A stretch of 64,000 bases of DNA from Ardenticatenales bacterium (GTDB taxonomy: Bacteria; Chloroflexota; Anaerolineae; Promineifilales; Promineifilaceae), in contig JACKBL010000007.1 in NCBI GenBank assembly GCA_020634515.1, forward strand, positions 124,001 through 188,000, written 5' to 3'. The notes beneath the pieces are model-generated. The model was not told the DNA's origin and searched no databases. It saw nothing but the letters and a program-made list of their open reading frames with translations. Below are positions 52,044 through 60,364 of the stretch, in pieces. The number at the start of each line of letters is the position of its first letter. The first letter of the stretch is position 1. The translations under genes and the position numbers were made by a program.

Positions 52044-53105
52044 GTGAACCAGCAATTGCCGACTTGCCTCGTTTATGCGCCCGCCCTCGCCCACACCTGG
52101 CCCGATCATCCGGAAAACGCGGAACGGACACAGGCGATCCGCGATCTTTTGCGCGCCGATGGGATTTGGGGGCGGGTGGCGCATGTGCCTCCCGTGCCGG
52201 CATCGGACGAACAACTCATCAGCGTCCATAGCCCGCGCCTCCTGCGCGCCTTGCGCCAAATGGCCGGCGAAGGCGGCGGCTTCATCGGCGGTGATACGTA
52301 CGTCACCGAAGCCAGCTACGACCTGGCCCGGCTCGCCGCCGGCGGTTGCTGCGCCGCCGCCGACCACATCATGCGCGGCCACAGCGGCAATGGTCTGGCT
52401 ATTGTGCGTCCACCGGGGCATCATGCCGGCAAATCCCAGGTCAGCGGCTTCTGTCTCATCAACAACATCGCCGTTGCCGCCCGCCACCTCCAGGCCGTCT
52501 ATGGTCTGCGCCGCATCCTCGTCATAGACGTAGACGTTCATCATGGCAATGGCACACAAGACATATTCTACGACGACCCTACCGTCCTGTTCATCACCAG
52601 TCATCTCTACCTGCCGCTTTACTTCTACCCTGGTTCCGGCGCGGCGCACGAAACGGGTCGCGGTCCAGGGCGCGGCTTCACGTTGAACGTTCCCGTGCCC
52701 GCCTACGTCGGCGACAACGGCTACCGGCGGCTTTTTGCCGAAGTCATTTGCCCCAAGATCGCCGCCTTCCGCCCCGAATTCGTCCTCGTTTCCATCGGAT
52801 TCGACGCCCATTGGGCCGATCCCCTCTCCGCCTCTGGCCTTACACTCACAGGCTACGCCCAGATTGTACGCACGCTGCTGCGTGTTGCTACGGAGCAGTG
52901 CCAGGGGCGCATCTTGTTTATCCTCGAAGGCGGCTATTTGCAAAAAGCCTTGACCTATGGCGTCCTCAATTTGCTCACCGCGCTCACCGGGCGGCAGGAG
53001 GTGCGCGACCCGCTCGGTCCCTTGCCACACCCCGAAGCGGATGTGTCCGACCTGATTGCGGATCTGCGCCATCGACATTTGCTTTCTGAGGGGAATTCCG
53101 CATAA
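52044..53105 (+). CDS. histone deacetylase/acetoin-utilisation (AcuC/AphA-like) family hydrolase
   Basis: 353 residues covering the whole arginase/deacetylase fold. Zinc ligands are the Asp and His of DVDVHHGNGT and the Asp of GFDAHWADPL; the general-base His pair is in RPPGHHA; EGGY supplies the transition-state Tyr. Bacterial members remove acetyl groups from lysines or polyamines; one known target in other bacteria is acetyl-CoA synthetase, and an acs gene is present 25 kb away (link is inference). Start GTG 52044, probably leaderless. Confidence 0.9.
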   Translation: MNQQLPTCLVYAPALAHTWPDHPENAERTQAIRDLLRADGIWGRVAHVPPVPASDEQLISVHSPRLLRALRQMAGEGGGFIGGDTYVTEASYDLARLAAGGCCAAADHIMRGHSGNGLAIVRPPGHHAGKSQVSGFCLINNIAVAARHLQAVYGLRRILVIDVDVHHGNGTQDIFYDDPTVLFITSHLYLPLYFYPGSGAAHETGRGPGRGFTLNVPVPAYVGDNGYRRLFAEVICPKIAAFRPEFVLVSIGFDAHWADPLSASGLTLTGYAQIVRTLLRVATEQCQGRILFILEGGYLQKALTYGVLNLLTALTGRQEVRDPLGPLPHPEADVSDLIADLRHRHLLSEGNSA

Positions 53106-53123
53106 TACGCCCAGGTTGACCAT

Positions 53124-53190
53124 AAGTGACCGTCGAACAGCAAATGCTCGCGCTTTGTGGACGGTTACTGACAAGCTATCCAAGACGGCA
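53124..53190. repeat. dispersed repeat family F3, copy b
   Basis: AAGTGACCGTCGAACAGC, CTTTGTGGACGG, TTACTGACAAGCTATCC. Shorter and more diverged than copy a. Confidence 0.7.
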
Positions 53191-53235
53191 GCTGAATACG
53201 GGCAGTTGACCCGGGGTGTGGTGACGCAGAGCAAC

Positions 53236-56200
53236 ATGAGCGAGATTTCCATACACGCCTACCATGAACGGATCGAAAAACTGATTGAGGAAAGCCGCCT
53301 CGCGGAAGCCGTGACGCACTGCCGGCATATTCTCAACCAGCATCCTCGCCATATCGCCACCTATCGCCTCCTGGGTAAGGCCTTCCTGGAGCAGCAGCAG
53401 TACAGCAGCGCCGTGGATCTCTTCCAGCGCGTCCTCAGTGCCGATCCAGAAGATTTTATCGCCCACATTGGTCTTTCCATTGCCTACAAAGCGGAACAAC
53501 TCCAGACACAGGCTATCTGGCACATGGAGCGCGCCTTCGAGATCGATCCCTACAACGCCGTTATCCAGGACGAGTTGAAAGCCCTCTACGCCCAGCGAGA
53601 TGGCATCGCCCCGGAGCGCCTCATTCTTACGCAAGGCGCGCTGGCCCGCCTGCACTATCGCAGCGGTCTTTATCCGCAAGCGATTGCCGCCACCCGCGAA
53701 CTGCTGGCCGCCGACCCCGGTCGCGTGGACCTGCAAACATTGCTGGCCGAAGCGCTCTGGCGCGATGACCAGCGCGTGGATGCCGTGGCTATTTGCCTGA
53801 ACTTGCTGCAAACGCTGCCTAATTGCATCAAGGCAAACGCTATTCTGGCAGAGGTCTGGCTGCAAACAGGGCGCATCAGTGAAGCGCATCATTACATGCA
53901 GCGATTGCAGCCGCTGACACTGCTGGATCATCAATACGCGGCGTTGGAAACGCCCGTTGGCAGCGCTTTCCGCACGGAAGGGGCTTTGCCCGTGCCGCCG
54001 GAACAATGGGTGGACGAACTGGATGACGCCGAACTGCTGCACGAAGAAGTCGCCGAACCCGCGGCGGATTGGGTCAGCGAACTCACCCGCCTCGACGAAT
54101 CCGACGATGCCGTGGACGTAAACTGGTTTGACGACACGCCCGACCTGGACTGGTTCAAAGCCCCGCCGCAAGAACCCACCGCCATCGTCGATGACGTGCC
54201 GGACTGGTTGCGTGAGATTAGCGATGAGACGGGGATGGACCTTTTCGACGCTGCCGCTGAACCGCTGCCTACAGGCGAATCGCCGACGCTGATGGTCGAA
54301 GACGAATCGGAAGAAGATGTCGCGCCTATGGACGCAGCGGCTGACGACGCCTTACCCATCCTGGAGGATGACGACGGCATGGAAACGTCCCCGGCGCTTG
54401 ATCTGGTGGACATGGATGAGGCCTTCGCCGCCGCCGATGCCGATTTTGCCGACTGGCTGGACCAGACGTTGGTTGAACATGGCGATGCCCCACCGGAACC
54501 TGTTGCGGCTGTGTCGCCGCCGGTCATGCCAGACCCGCGGTTGGTGGCGAATCTGCCCGACTGGCTGCGTGACGATGAAGCGGATGGGGATGAGGAATCT
54601 GTGCCGGCATCTAATCTGCTGGACGAACTGGCGCTGCTGGCTGCCGACGAGGAAGATGATGACGCCGACGATGCCCCTGCGGCGGAGGCGCGGCTGATGA
54701 TGACGCTAGACGAGGTTCCTACAGGAGAGCTGCCTGACTGGGTACGTGCCGGCATTGACGCCGCTCCCGATGACGAAGGGGAGTTTCCCGCCTGGCAAGC
54801 CGAAGACCCCGACCCCTTTCCCGCGGCGGTTCATACCGGGGCTTTAAGTGGTTTTCTCGCCGACGACCAATCTGACGCGCCGAATACGGACGACGAAGAC
54901 CTGCAAACCTGGTTCGCTACTCTGGCCGACCGGGAAAATACCGACGCGGACCCGTTCAGCGCCAACGTGGAAAACGTCACCGTAGCCATGACGGATTCGG
55001 GCGATCTGACCACATGGCTGGATGAAATGATGCAAGATTTGGCTGTGGAGCACACGGACGACCCGGAATCAGGCCAGGTGCTCCCGCCAGCGCTACAATT
55101 CGAGGTTCAAGCCATGAGCGAAATCGACGACTCCAGAAACGACCAACTGGACGCACCGGAGGAAGAAGAAGCCTCTGCCGCCATGAAGCCAGTCCCGCAT
55201 GAGGAAGCGGCGCAGAAAGCGGCGCAAGAAGCGGCGCAGAAAGCGGCGCAAGAAGCGGCGCAGGAAGCGGCGCAAGAAGCGGCGCAAGAAGCGGCGCAAG
55301 AAGCGGCGCAGGAAGCGGCGCAGGAAGCGGCGCAGGAAGCGGCGCAAGAAGCGGCGCAAGAAGCGGCGCTGGATGAGATTCCTGACTGGTTGCAAATGGA
55401 CCTGGACAGTGGAGATGATGTTGGTGCGCTTCCCGACTGGTTGCAACCCCCCTCATCCGAGTCCCGTTTGGAGGACGCGGAACTCCCCAGTTGGCTGAAG
55501 ACACCCACGCCGCCTGCCGCCGCAACCGAGGATGCCTCCCCGGATGATGCCCAGTTGGCTGACGCTGACCTTACCTGGCTGGATCAGATTGCCGCCGGAC
55601 AGGGGGCCGCTTTGGAGGAACCGCCGACGCTTACCTGGCCTGAAGATGCCGCCGTGCCCGACGCCGACCTGGATTGGCTTGCCCGGCTCAGTGAAGGGGA
55701 CGATGTGAGCGATGAGGCGGTTTTGCCAGATGAAGCGGGCGAGGCGTATGACTGGCTGGGGCAGATGGCCGCGGGGAGCGATCTGAGCGGCGATGCGCTC
55801 ACCATGGCCGCCGACGATGGCGATGAGGACGACATTTTCGCCAATGTGCCGGAGGACCCGGAGGCGGCGATGGCCTGGCTGGAGCAGTTGGCGGCGCGTC
55901 AGGGTGCGCCGTTGGAGGAACTGCCAACGATCGACGAGGCGGTATCCGCGGAAAAGTACGCGGACGTCATTGGCGCGGAGCCAGAGCCGGCTGCCGCGGA
56001 CCAATTCCCCGCCGCCGAACTGACGGAGGTTGGGGCGCTGGCTCTGGAAATGCCGGAAGACCCGGAAGCGGCGATGGCCTGGCTAGAACAGTTGGCGGCG
56101 CGCCAGGGTGCGCCGTTGGACGAGTTGCCGACGGTGACGGAACGTCCCCCGACGACGGAACCGCCGGTTGCTGCTGTGGCGGCGGAGGCGGAACCGGCTG

Positions 56201-57768
56201 TCGAGCTTCCTGCTCTTGTCTCGGAGCCGGAGGAAGTGCCGGCATTGGAGCCGGAGGAAGAAGTGGAAGCCACGCCAGCCGCCGCGGAAGCGCTGGCGGC
56301 GGAGATGCCGGAGGACCCGGAAGCGGCGATGGCCTGGCTGGAGCAGTTGGCGGCGCGCCAGGGTGCGCCGTTGGAGGAACTGCCAACGATCAGCGAGGCT
56401 GCCCCTGATGACGTTGTCGCGGCGGTGGAACAAGAGGAAATGCCGGCAGCGCCGCCAGCGGAACGATCCGCAGCAGCGGAGTTGGAGAGTTGGCTTGACG
56501 AATCGTTGTCGGCTGAGGATTTTGCCGCCCAGATTCCTGATGATCCGGAGGCGGCAATGGCCTGGCTGGAGCAGTTGGCGGCGCGTCAGGGCGCGCCGTT
56601 GGACGAGTTGCCCACGGTGGCGGAACGTTACCCGGTGACGGAATCGCCTACAACAGAGGAAGCGCCCGCGCCGGAGCCGCCGGCCGTGGAGGCGGCAGCG
56701 CCCGAAGCGGAAACGGTGGAAGCGGAAGCGGAAATGGCCGTGGCGGATGTTGTGCCGGACGATCTAGAAGCGGCGATGGCCTGGCTGGAGCAGTTGGCGG
56801 CGCGCCAGGGCGCATCGCTGGACGAACTGCCAACGGTGACGGAACGTCCCCCGGTGACGGAACGTCCCCCGGTGGCGGAACAACCTCCGATACCGGTGGA
56901 AGAAGTGGCGGAAATGCCGGCAGCAGACGACTTGTCTATCAGCGTACCCACAGAACCGGAAACTGCGCCAATACCCGAACCGGTCGCCCCGCCGCCGGTG
57001 GAAGTTGTCTCCGCCGATGCTGCCGTTTGGGACGAAGAAGTGCCCGAAGATTCAGTGGCGGCGCTGGATTGGCTGGTGCGTCTGGCCCTGGCCGATATGG
57101 CGCAAGAGGAATGGGAGTTGGAAACCCCTCCCGCCGCGGCTCCGACCGAAGAGATTGATCTTGATTGGTTGGTGGCGGACGAGGTGGAAGCGGAGGCAAC
57201 GGCTGCCGTGGAGCCTGCTTTTGATTGGGAGGCAATGAGCGAACTGGAAGTGGCCGAGTCGCTCCCCGATTGGCTCTCCGCGGAGACGCCGACGGAAGGG
57301 CCGGATTGGCTGGCGGGGCTGGATGAAGCGGACCTGGATGACTGGCTCATTGCCGAAGAAGCGGCGGCGGAAGCGGCGGAGTTTACACTGCCGGAAACGG
57401 GTGCGCTGCTGACGCTGGAATCGTTGGCGTCGCATGCCACGACGGAAGAGGAAGTCGAAGCGGAAACACCCCTGATGGCGGAGCGGCCATCTGTGGAAGA
57501 AGCAGCAGGAGCCGGTTTGGACGTGGATAGGTTGAATCAGGCGCGCGCGGCGGTAGATGCCGGCAATATCGACGAAGCCCTCACCCTCTACCAATCCCTC
57601 GTGGACGCCGGAGCCGGACTGGACGCAATTGTCTCCGACCTGGAAGCCGCCTCAACCCGCTTTCGTCGTCGCCCGCTGCTGCGCCGCCTCCTCGGCGATG
57701 CCTACGTACAGCAGGGCAACCTGCAAAAAGCGTTAAACATCTACCGCGAGGTCATGGACGACCTCTAA
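53236..57768 (+). CDS. large acidic TPR protein with DWL motifs and AWLEQLAARQGA repeats
   Basis: 1510 residues. TPR-like helices fill about 1-225 and again the last 70 residues (YQSLVDAGAG, LLGDAYVQQGNLQKAL). The long acidic middle has two repeat types: short LPDWL/DWL motifs (well over ten), and five near-identical blocks PEDPEAAMAWLEQLAARQG with APL(E/D)ELPT (at about 55846, 56050, 56308, 56533, 56752) plus weaker ones. A run of 13 AAQ(E/K) units should be one straight helix. No enzyme domain is seen; a scaffold is likely. ATG 53236 is used; the frame is open upstream only through repeat DNA. Confidence 0.8.
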   Translation: MSEISIHAYHERIEKLIEESRLAEAVTHCRHILNQHPRHIATYRLLGKAFLEQQQYSSAVDLFQRVLSADPEDFIAHIGLSIAYKAEQLQTQAIWHMERAFEIDPYNAVIQDELKALYAQRDGIAPERLILTQGALARLHYRSGLYPQAIAATRELLAADPGRVDLQTLLAEALWRDDQRVDAVAICLNLLQTLPNCIKANAILAEVWLQTGRISEAHHYMQRLQPLTLLDHQYAALETPVGSAFRTEGALPVPPEQWVDELDDAELLHEEVAEPAADWVSELTRLDESDDAVDVNWFDDTPDLDWFKAPPQEPTAIVDDVPDWLREISDETGMDLFDAAAEPLPTGESPTLMVEDESEEDVAPMDAAADDALPILEDDDGMETSPALDLVDMDEAFAAADADFADWLDQTLVEHGDAPPEPVAAVSPPVMPDPRLVANLPDWLRDDEADGDEESVPASNLLDELALLAADEEDDDADDAPAAEARLMMTLDEVPTGELPDWVRAGIDAAPDDEGEFPAWQAEDPDPFPAAVHTGALSGFLADDQSDAPNTDDEDLQTWFATLADRENTDADPFSANVENVTVAMTDSGDLTTWLDEMMQDLAVEHTDDPESGQVLPPALQFEVQAMSEIDDSRNDQLDAPEEEEASAAMKPVPHEEAAQKAAQEAAQKAAQEAAQEAAQEAAQEAAQEAAQEAAQEAAQEAAQEAAQEAALDEIPDWLQMDLDSGDDVGALPDWLQPPSSESRLEDAELPSWLKTPTPPAAATEDASPDDAQLADADLTWLDQIAAGQGAALEEPPTLTWPEDAAVPDADLDWLARLSEGDDVSDEAVLPDEAGEAYDWLGQMAAGSDLSGDALTMAADDGDEDDIFANVPEDPEAAMAWLEQLAARQGAPLEELPTIDEAVSAEKYADVIGAEPEPAAADQFPAAELTEVGALALEMPEDPEAAMAWLEQLAARQGAPLDELPTVTERPPTTEPPVAAVAAEAEPAVELPALVSEPEEVPALEPEEEVEATPAAAEALAAEMPEDPEAAMAWLEQLAARQGAPLEELPTISEAAPDDVVAAVEQEEMPAAPPAERSAAAELESWLDESLSAEDFAAQIPDDPEAAMAWLEQLAARQGAPLDELPTVAERYPVTESPTTEEAPAPEPPAVEAAAPEAETVEAEAEMAVADVVPDDLEAAMAWLEQLAARQGASLDELPTVTERPPVTERPPVAEQPPIPVEEVAEMPAADDLSISVPTEPETAPIPEPVAPPPVEVVSADAAVWDEEVPEDSVAALDWLVRLALADMAQEEWELETPPAAAPTEEIDLDWLVADEVEAEATAAVEPAFDWEAMSELEVAESLPDWLSAETPTEGPDWLAGLDEADLDDWLIAEEAAAEAAEFTLPETGALLTLESLASHATTEEEVEAETPLMAERPSVEEAAGAGLDVDRLNQARAAVDAGNIDEALTLYQSLVDAGAGLDAIVSDLEAASTRFRRRPLLRRLLGDAYVQQGNLQKALNIYREVMDDL
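55207..55362 (+). repeat. 12-bp tandem repeat (13 units) encoding Ala-Ala-Gln-Glu/Lys
   Basis: Units read GCGGCGCA(A/G)GAA with two GAA-to-AAA changes near the 5' end. Near-perfect identity points to recent expansion and likely length variation between strains. Confidence 0.95.
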
Positions 57769-57778
57769 CAATTTGCTT

Positions 57779-57878
57779 AGGCTTTTTCGGAATTTGAATG
57801 GTCCTATTCCATACCGGAAAAGCCTCAAGCCAGTCCAGAAAATCGCGCCTTTTCCGGATCGATATTTTTCTGGATTGG
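57779..57878 (+). promoter_or_regulatory. two hairpins in the ndk leader
   Basis: Hairpin 1: AGGCTTTTTCGG (57779) with CCGGAAAAGCCT (57814). Hairpin 2: CCAGTCCAGAAAA (57830) with TTTTTCTGGATTGG (57865). They fill the gap between the TPR gene stop and the ndk ribosome site, and the second ends seven bases before AGGAG. Confidence 0.5.
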
Positions 57879-57895
57879 CCTTACAGGAGTACCAC

Positions 57896-58345
57896 ATGGA
57901 GAGAACGTTAATCTTGATCAAACCTGACGGCGTGCAGCGTGGATTGATGGGAACCATCATTGACCGTTTTGAGCGCCGTGGCCTGAAACTGGTGGGCATG
58001 AAGTTCATGCAAATCTCCCCCGAACTGGCCGCCCGGCACTACGAAATACACAAAGAACGTCCCTTCTACAACAGCCTGGTCGAATACATCACGTCAGGCC
58101 CGGTGGTAGCCATGGCCTGGGAAGGCAAGGACGCCATCGCCGCCGCCCGTAAGACAATGGGCGCGACCAACCCCGTGGCCGCCGAGCCGGGCACGATTCG
58201 CGGCGACCTGGGCATGGAAATTGGGCGCAACCTGGTGCATGGTTCCGACAGCGCCGACAATGCGATCAAGGAAGTCAATCTTTTCTTTGCCGAAGAAGAA
58301 CTGGTTGCCTGGGCGCGTAATACGGACCCCTGGATTCGTGAATAG
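57896..58345 (+). CDS. ndk: nucleoside diphosphate kinase
   Basis: 149 residues, normal length. It moves the gamma-phosphate between nucleoside di- and triphosphates. Visible: MERTLILIKPDGVQRG, the loop ERPFYNSLV, GATNPVAAEPGTIRGDLG, and NLVHGSDS with the phospho-histidine. AGGAG six bases before ATG 57896 sets the start. It stands between two leader hairpins and a strong terminator, so it is probably a single-gene unit. Confidence 0.97.
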   Translation: MERTLILIKPDGVQRGLMGTIIDRFERRGLKLVGMKFMQISPELAARHYEIHKERPFYNSLVEYITSGPVVAMAWEGKDAIAAARKTMGATNPVAAEPGTIRGDLGMEIGRNLVHGSDSADNAIKEVNLFFAEEELVAWARNTDPWIRE

Positions 58346-58377
58346 AAGCCGCCGCGCTTCATCTGGAAAAATGAAAA

Positions 58378-58409
58378 GAGCGATCCCCCAACGGGATCGC
58401 TCTTTTTTT
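58378..58409 (+). terminator. intrinsic terminator of ndk
   Basis: AGAGCGATCCC pairs with GGGATCGCTCT around a short loop, followed by a T-run. Confidence 0.88.
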
Positions 58410-58411
58410 GG

Positions 58412-58461
58412 GTGACTACCAACGCTCTCTGGAGATTGGTCCAATCGGGCTTGGCAGTTAC
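58412..58461 (-). repeat. dispersed repeat family F1, copy k (short)
   Basis: GTGACTACCAACGCTCTCTGG, AGATTGGTCCAATCGGG, CTTGGCAGTTAC. The central hairpin is missing, as in copy g but in reverse. Confidence 0.8.
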
Positions 58462-58560
58462 TTTTTTTGTATCTGTTTTATTCGCAGCGCCCATTTTGGT
58501 GGGTCGCTTCTTTTTTCGGTAGCGTCAAAAGTTGGCACGATGAACGGTGCGTGGCTGTAT

Positions 58561-58908
58561 TTACGGCATTCGCAGCAAAACCTGCCCGGTATTCCACAAA
58601 TCTTCCAGGCCATAGTATGCGCGACGGTCCGGGGAAAAGATGTGGATGATCAGGTCGCCGAAATCGACCAGCACCCAGCCACTTTCCGGGTCACCTTCAA
58701 CACCCCAGGGAAGGGTTTCCGCTTTTTCTTTGGCGTCGGCGGTGATAGCGTTGGCCAACGCCTTCAACTGACGCGGGTTATCGCCGCTGCAAAGGAGAAA
58801 ATAATCTGTAAAGATGCTCTCGCCTCGGATATCCAGCAATAAAATGTCAGCGCCTTTTTTGTCGAGAATGGATTCTACGAGCAGATGCGCCAGTTCTAAA
58901 ATTTCCAG
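58561..58908 (-). CDS. rsfS: ribosomal silencing factor RsfS, apparent CTG start
   Basis: 115 residues if translation starts at CTG 58908. RsfS binds L14 and blocks subunit joining in poor growth. Seen: KKGADILLLDIRGESIFTDYFLLCSG, WVLVDFGDLIIHIFSPDRRAYYGLEDLW, both typical. No ATG, GTG or TTG exists before TTG 58839, which would cut off the conserved first helix. The strong ribosome site GGAGGTGAC lies six bases before CTG, just after an in-frame TGA, so CTG is the best start. The octamer is absent here. Confidence 0.85.
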   Translation of the reverse strand: MEILELAHLLVESILDKKGADILLLDIRGESIFTDYFLLCSGDNPRQLKALANAITADAKEKAETLPWGVEGDPESGWVLVDFGDLIIHIFSPDRRAYYGLEDLWNTGQVLLRMP

Positions 58909-58984
58909 ATGTCACCTCCATTGATTCAGTGAACGGTGGGTGGTGGTCAGTAGAAGACCTGTCCGGTTTGGGTATCAACCGCGC

Positions 58985-60364
58985 CTACTGCGCCGCGCCT
59001 GGGCCGGCGACGGCCACGATCACCGAAGAGCAGTATTCGCAGGTGACGCTGGTGACGCCGCGCGGGGGCGTGGGCACGGGGGCAAAGCAGTTGGGACACT
59101 GCGTGGGGAAGGCGATGGCGGCAGCCGCTGCTTCCTCCGCTTCGTCAATGTACTCTTCGGCGCGGTCGTCGTCAATGTCGCCGTTCTTCACCCGTTTTAA
59201 CAGGCCGGCCCAGGCTGTGGAATCCTGCTCTTTCAGGTGGAAGCGCGCCCGTGATACGGGAGCCGCCGCGCTCAGCACTAGTTCCAGTATCTCATCTTTG
59301 CCCATGCCGAGGAAGCCGCTTTTTTCTTCCAGGTCTTCGACCTGATCCACATGGGCGACTTCGATTTCCAGGGCGAGTTCTTGTATTTTCTCCGTTTCCG
59401 TGGCAAAGAGTCCCAGTAGTTTCTTGGTGGCGACTTCTTCGCGGTGCTCAAACAGGAGGCGTTGGTCGGTGAGGAAAAGGAAGCCGACCGGGCCGGACTC
59501 GCCGTTTTGATGCCATTCGGCGTCGGCGGCGGCGAGGGGGGCTTCGGTGTTGCGCAGGTCGATCTTGCTGCTTTCGAACTGGTCGAGCATCCAATCGAGG
59601 CGGTCCATGTTGTCGTCGATCTGGTCGATGTTGTTGTCCAGGCTGCTGAAGAGGCCACGGACGGTGTTGCGGGCGGCGTTGATGCGTTGGGATAGGGCGG
59701 AGACGGCGGTGTTGGCGGCGGAAATGCCGGCACGATTCGCCACCGACACCCGCGCCACCTGCAAACTAACTTGCCGCAGCTCCTGATTGAGTTGGCCGAC
59801 TTGCTGCCGCAAAGCTGCTTCCACCTGTGGTCGCACCGAATCCCACTGCTCATCGACGGCCGCGATCTGGTCCTCAAGCTGCCCCGCATGTATGTAGCCG
59901 CGATTGCGCAGTTCATTCAACTCCAGGGGAAGTTGCGTCAGGCGAGAATCCAGATGCCCAATCGCCTGGTACAGGTCGCTCAACTGCGCCGCCGCCTCCA
60001 GCGACGAAAAACGCTGCCGCACCATGCTCAGTTCCATTTGTAGCTGCTCACGCTCCGTGACCGCAACGCTGGCCGCCGTGGCCGCCGTAGCCGCCACGAC
60101 CGGCGCGGCCACGGCCGGGCGTCGCGCCGGTGGCGGCGGAATAGGCGTAAATCCGCGCGCCGCACGCTGCCGCAGACGCTGACGCGCCGCAATGCGCTGC
60201 TGCATAGTGGGCACGCGCGGACGTGGCGCGGTCGCGGGCGCGGGACGGTTGGCGGGTTTGGGCTGTTTCTGGTTCATTCGTGGGCGCGGAGTGGACTGCC
60301 GGGTCGCGCTTTTTTGCGTACTACCTGCTTTCCCTTTGCTGCCGGCAAATTTACCTTGAGCCAT
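58985..60364 (-). CDS. coiled-coil protein with C-terminal zinc ribbon
   Basis: 459 residues. The first 95 residues are basic and Pro/Arg-rich; about 105-300 is a long coiled coil (QLQMELSMVRQRFSSLEAAAQLS onwards); a PH/GRAM-like section follows (GPVGFLFLTDQRLLFEHREEVA); the tail has paired cysteines CPNCFAPVP and CEYCSSVIV. It resembles proteins that link membrane or ribosome factors, but the function is unknown. GGGAG precedes ATG 60364. It overlaps the prfB end by 14 bases, so translation is likely coupled. Confidence 0.75.
   Translation of the reverse strand: MAQGKFAGSKGKAGSTQKSATRQSTPRPRMNQKQPKPANRPAPATAPRPRVPTMQQRIAARQRLRQRAARGFTPIPPPPARRPAVAAPVVAATAATAASVAVTEREQLQMELSMVRQRFSSLEAAAQLSDLYQAIGHLDSRLTQLPLELNELRNRGYIHAGQLEDQIAAVDEQWDSVRPQVEAALRQQVGQLNQELRQVSLQVARVSVANRAGISAANTAVSALSQRINAARNTVRGLFSSLDNNIDQIDDNMDRLDWMLDQFESSKIDLRNTEAPLAAADAEWHQNGESGPVGFLFLTDQRLLFEHREEVATKKLLGLFATETEKIQELALEIEVAHVDQVEDLEEKSGFLGMGKDEILELVLSAAAPVSRARFHLKEQDSTAWAGLLKRVKNGDIDDDRAEEYIDEAEEAAAAAIAFPTQCPNCFAPVPTPPRGVTSVTCEYCSSVIVAVAGPGAAQ

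Noticed and set aside
55207..55362. Regular 12-bp repeat considered as a CRISPR or satellite
   Set aside because: Units are contiguous without spacers and stay in frame inside a coding region.
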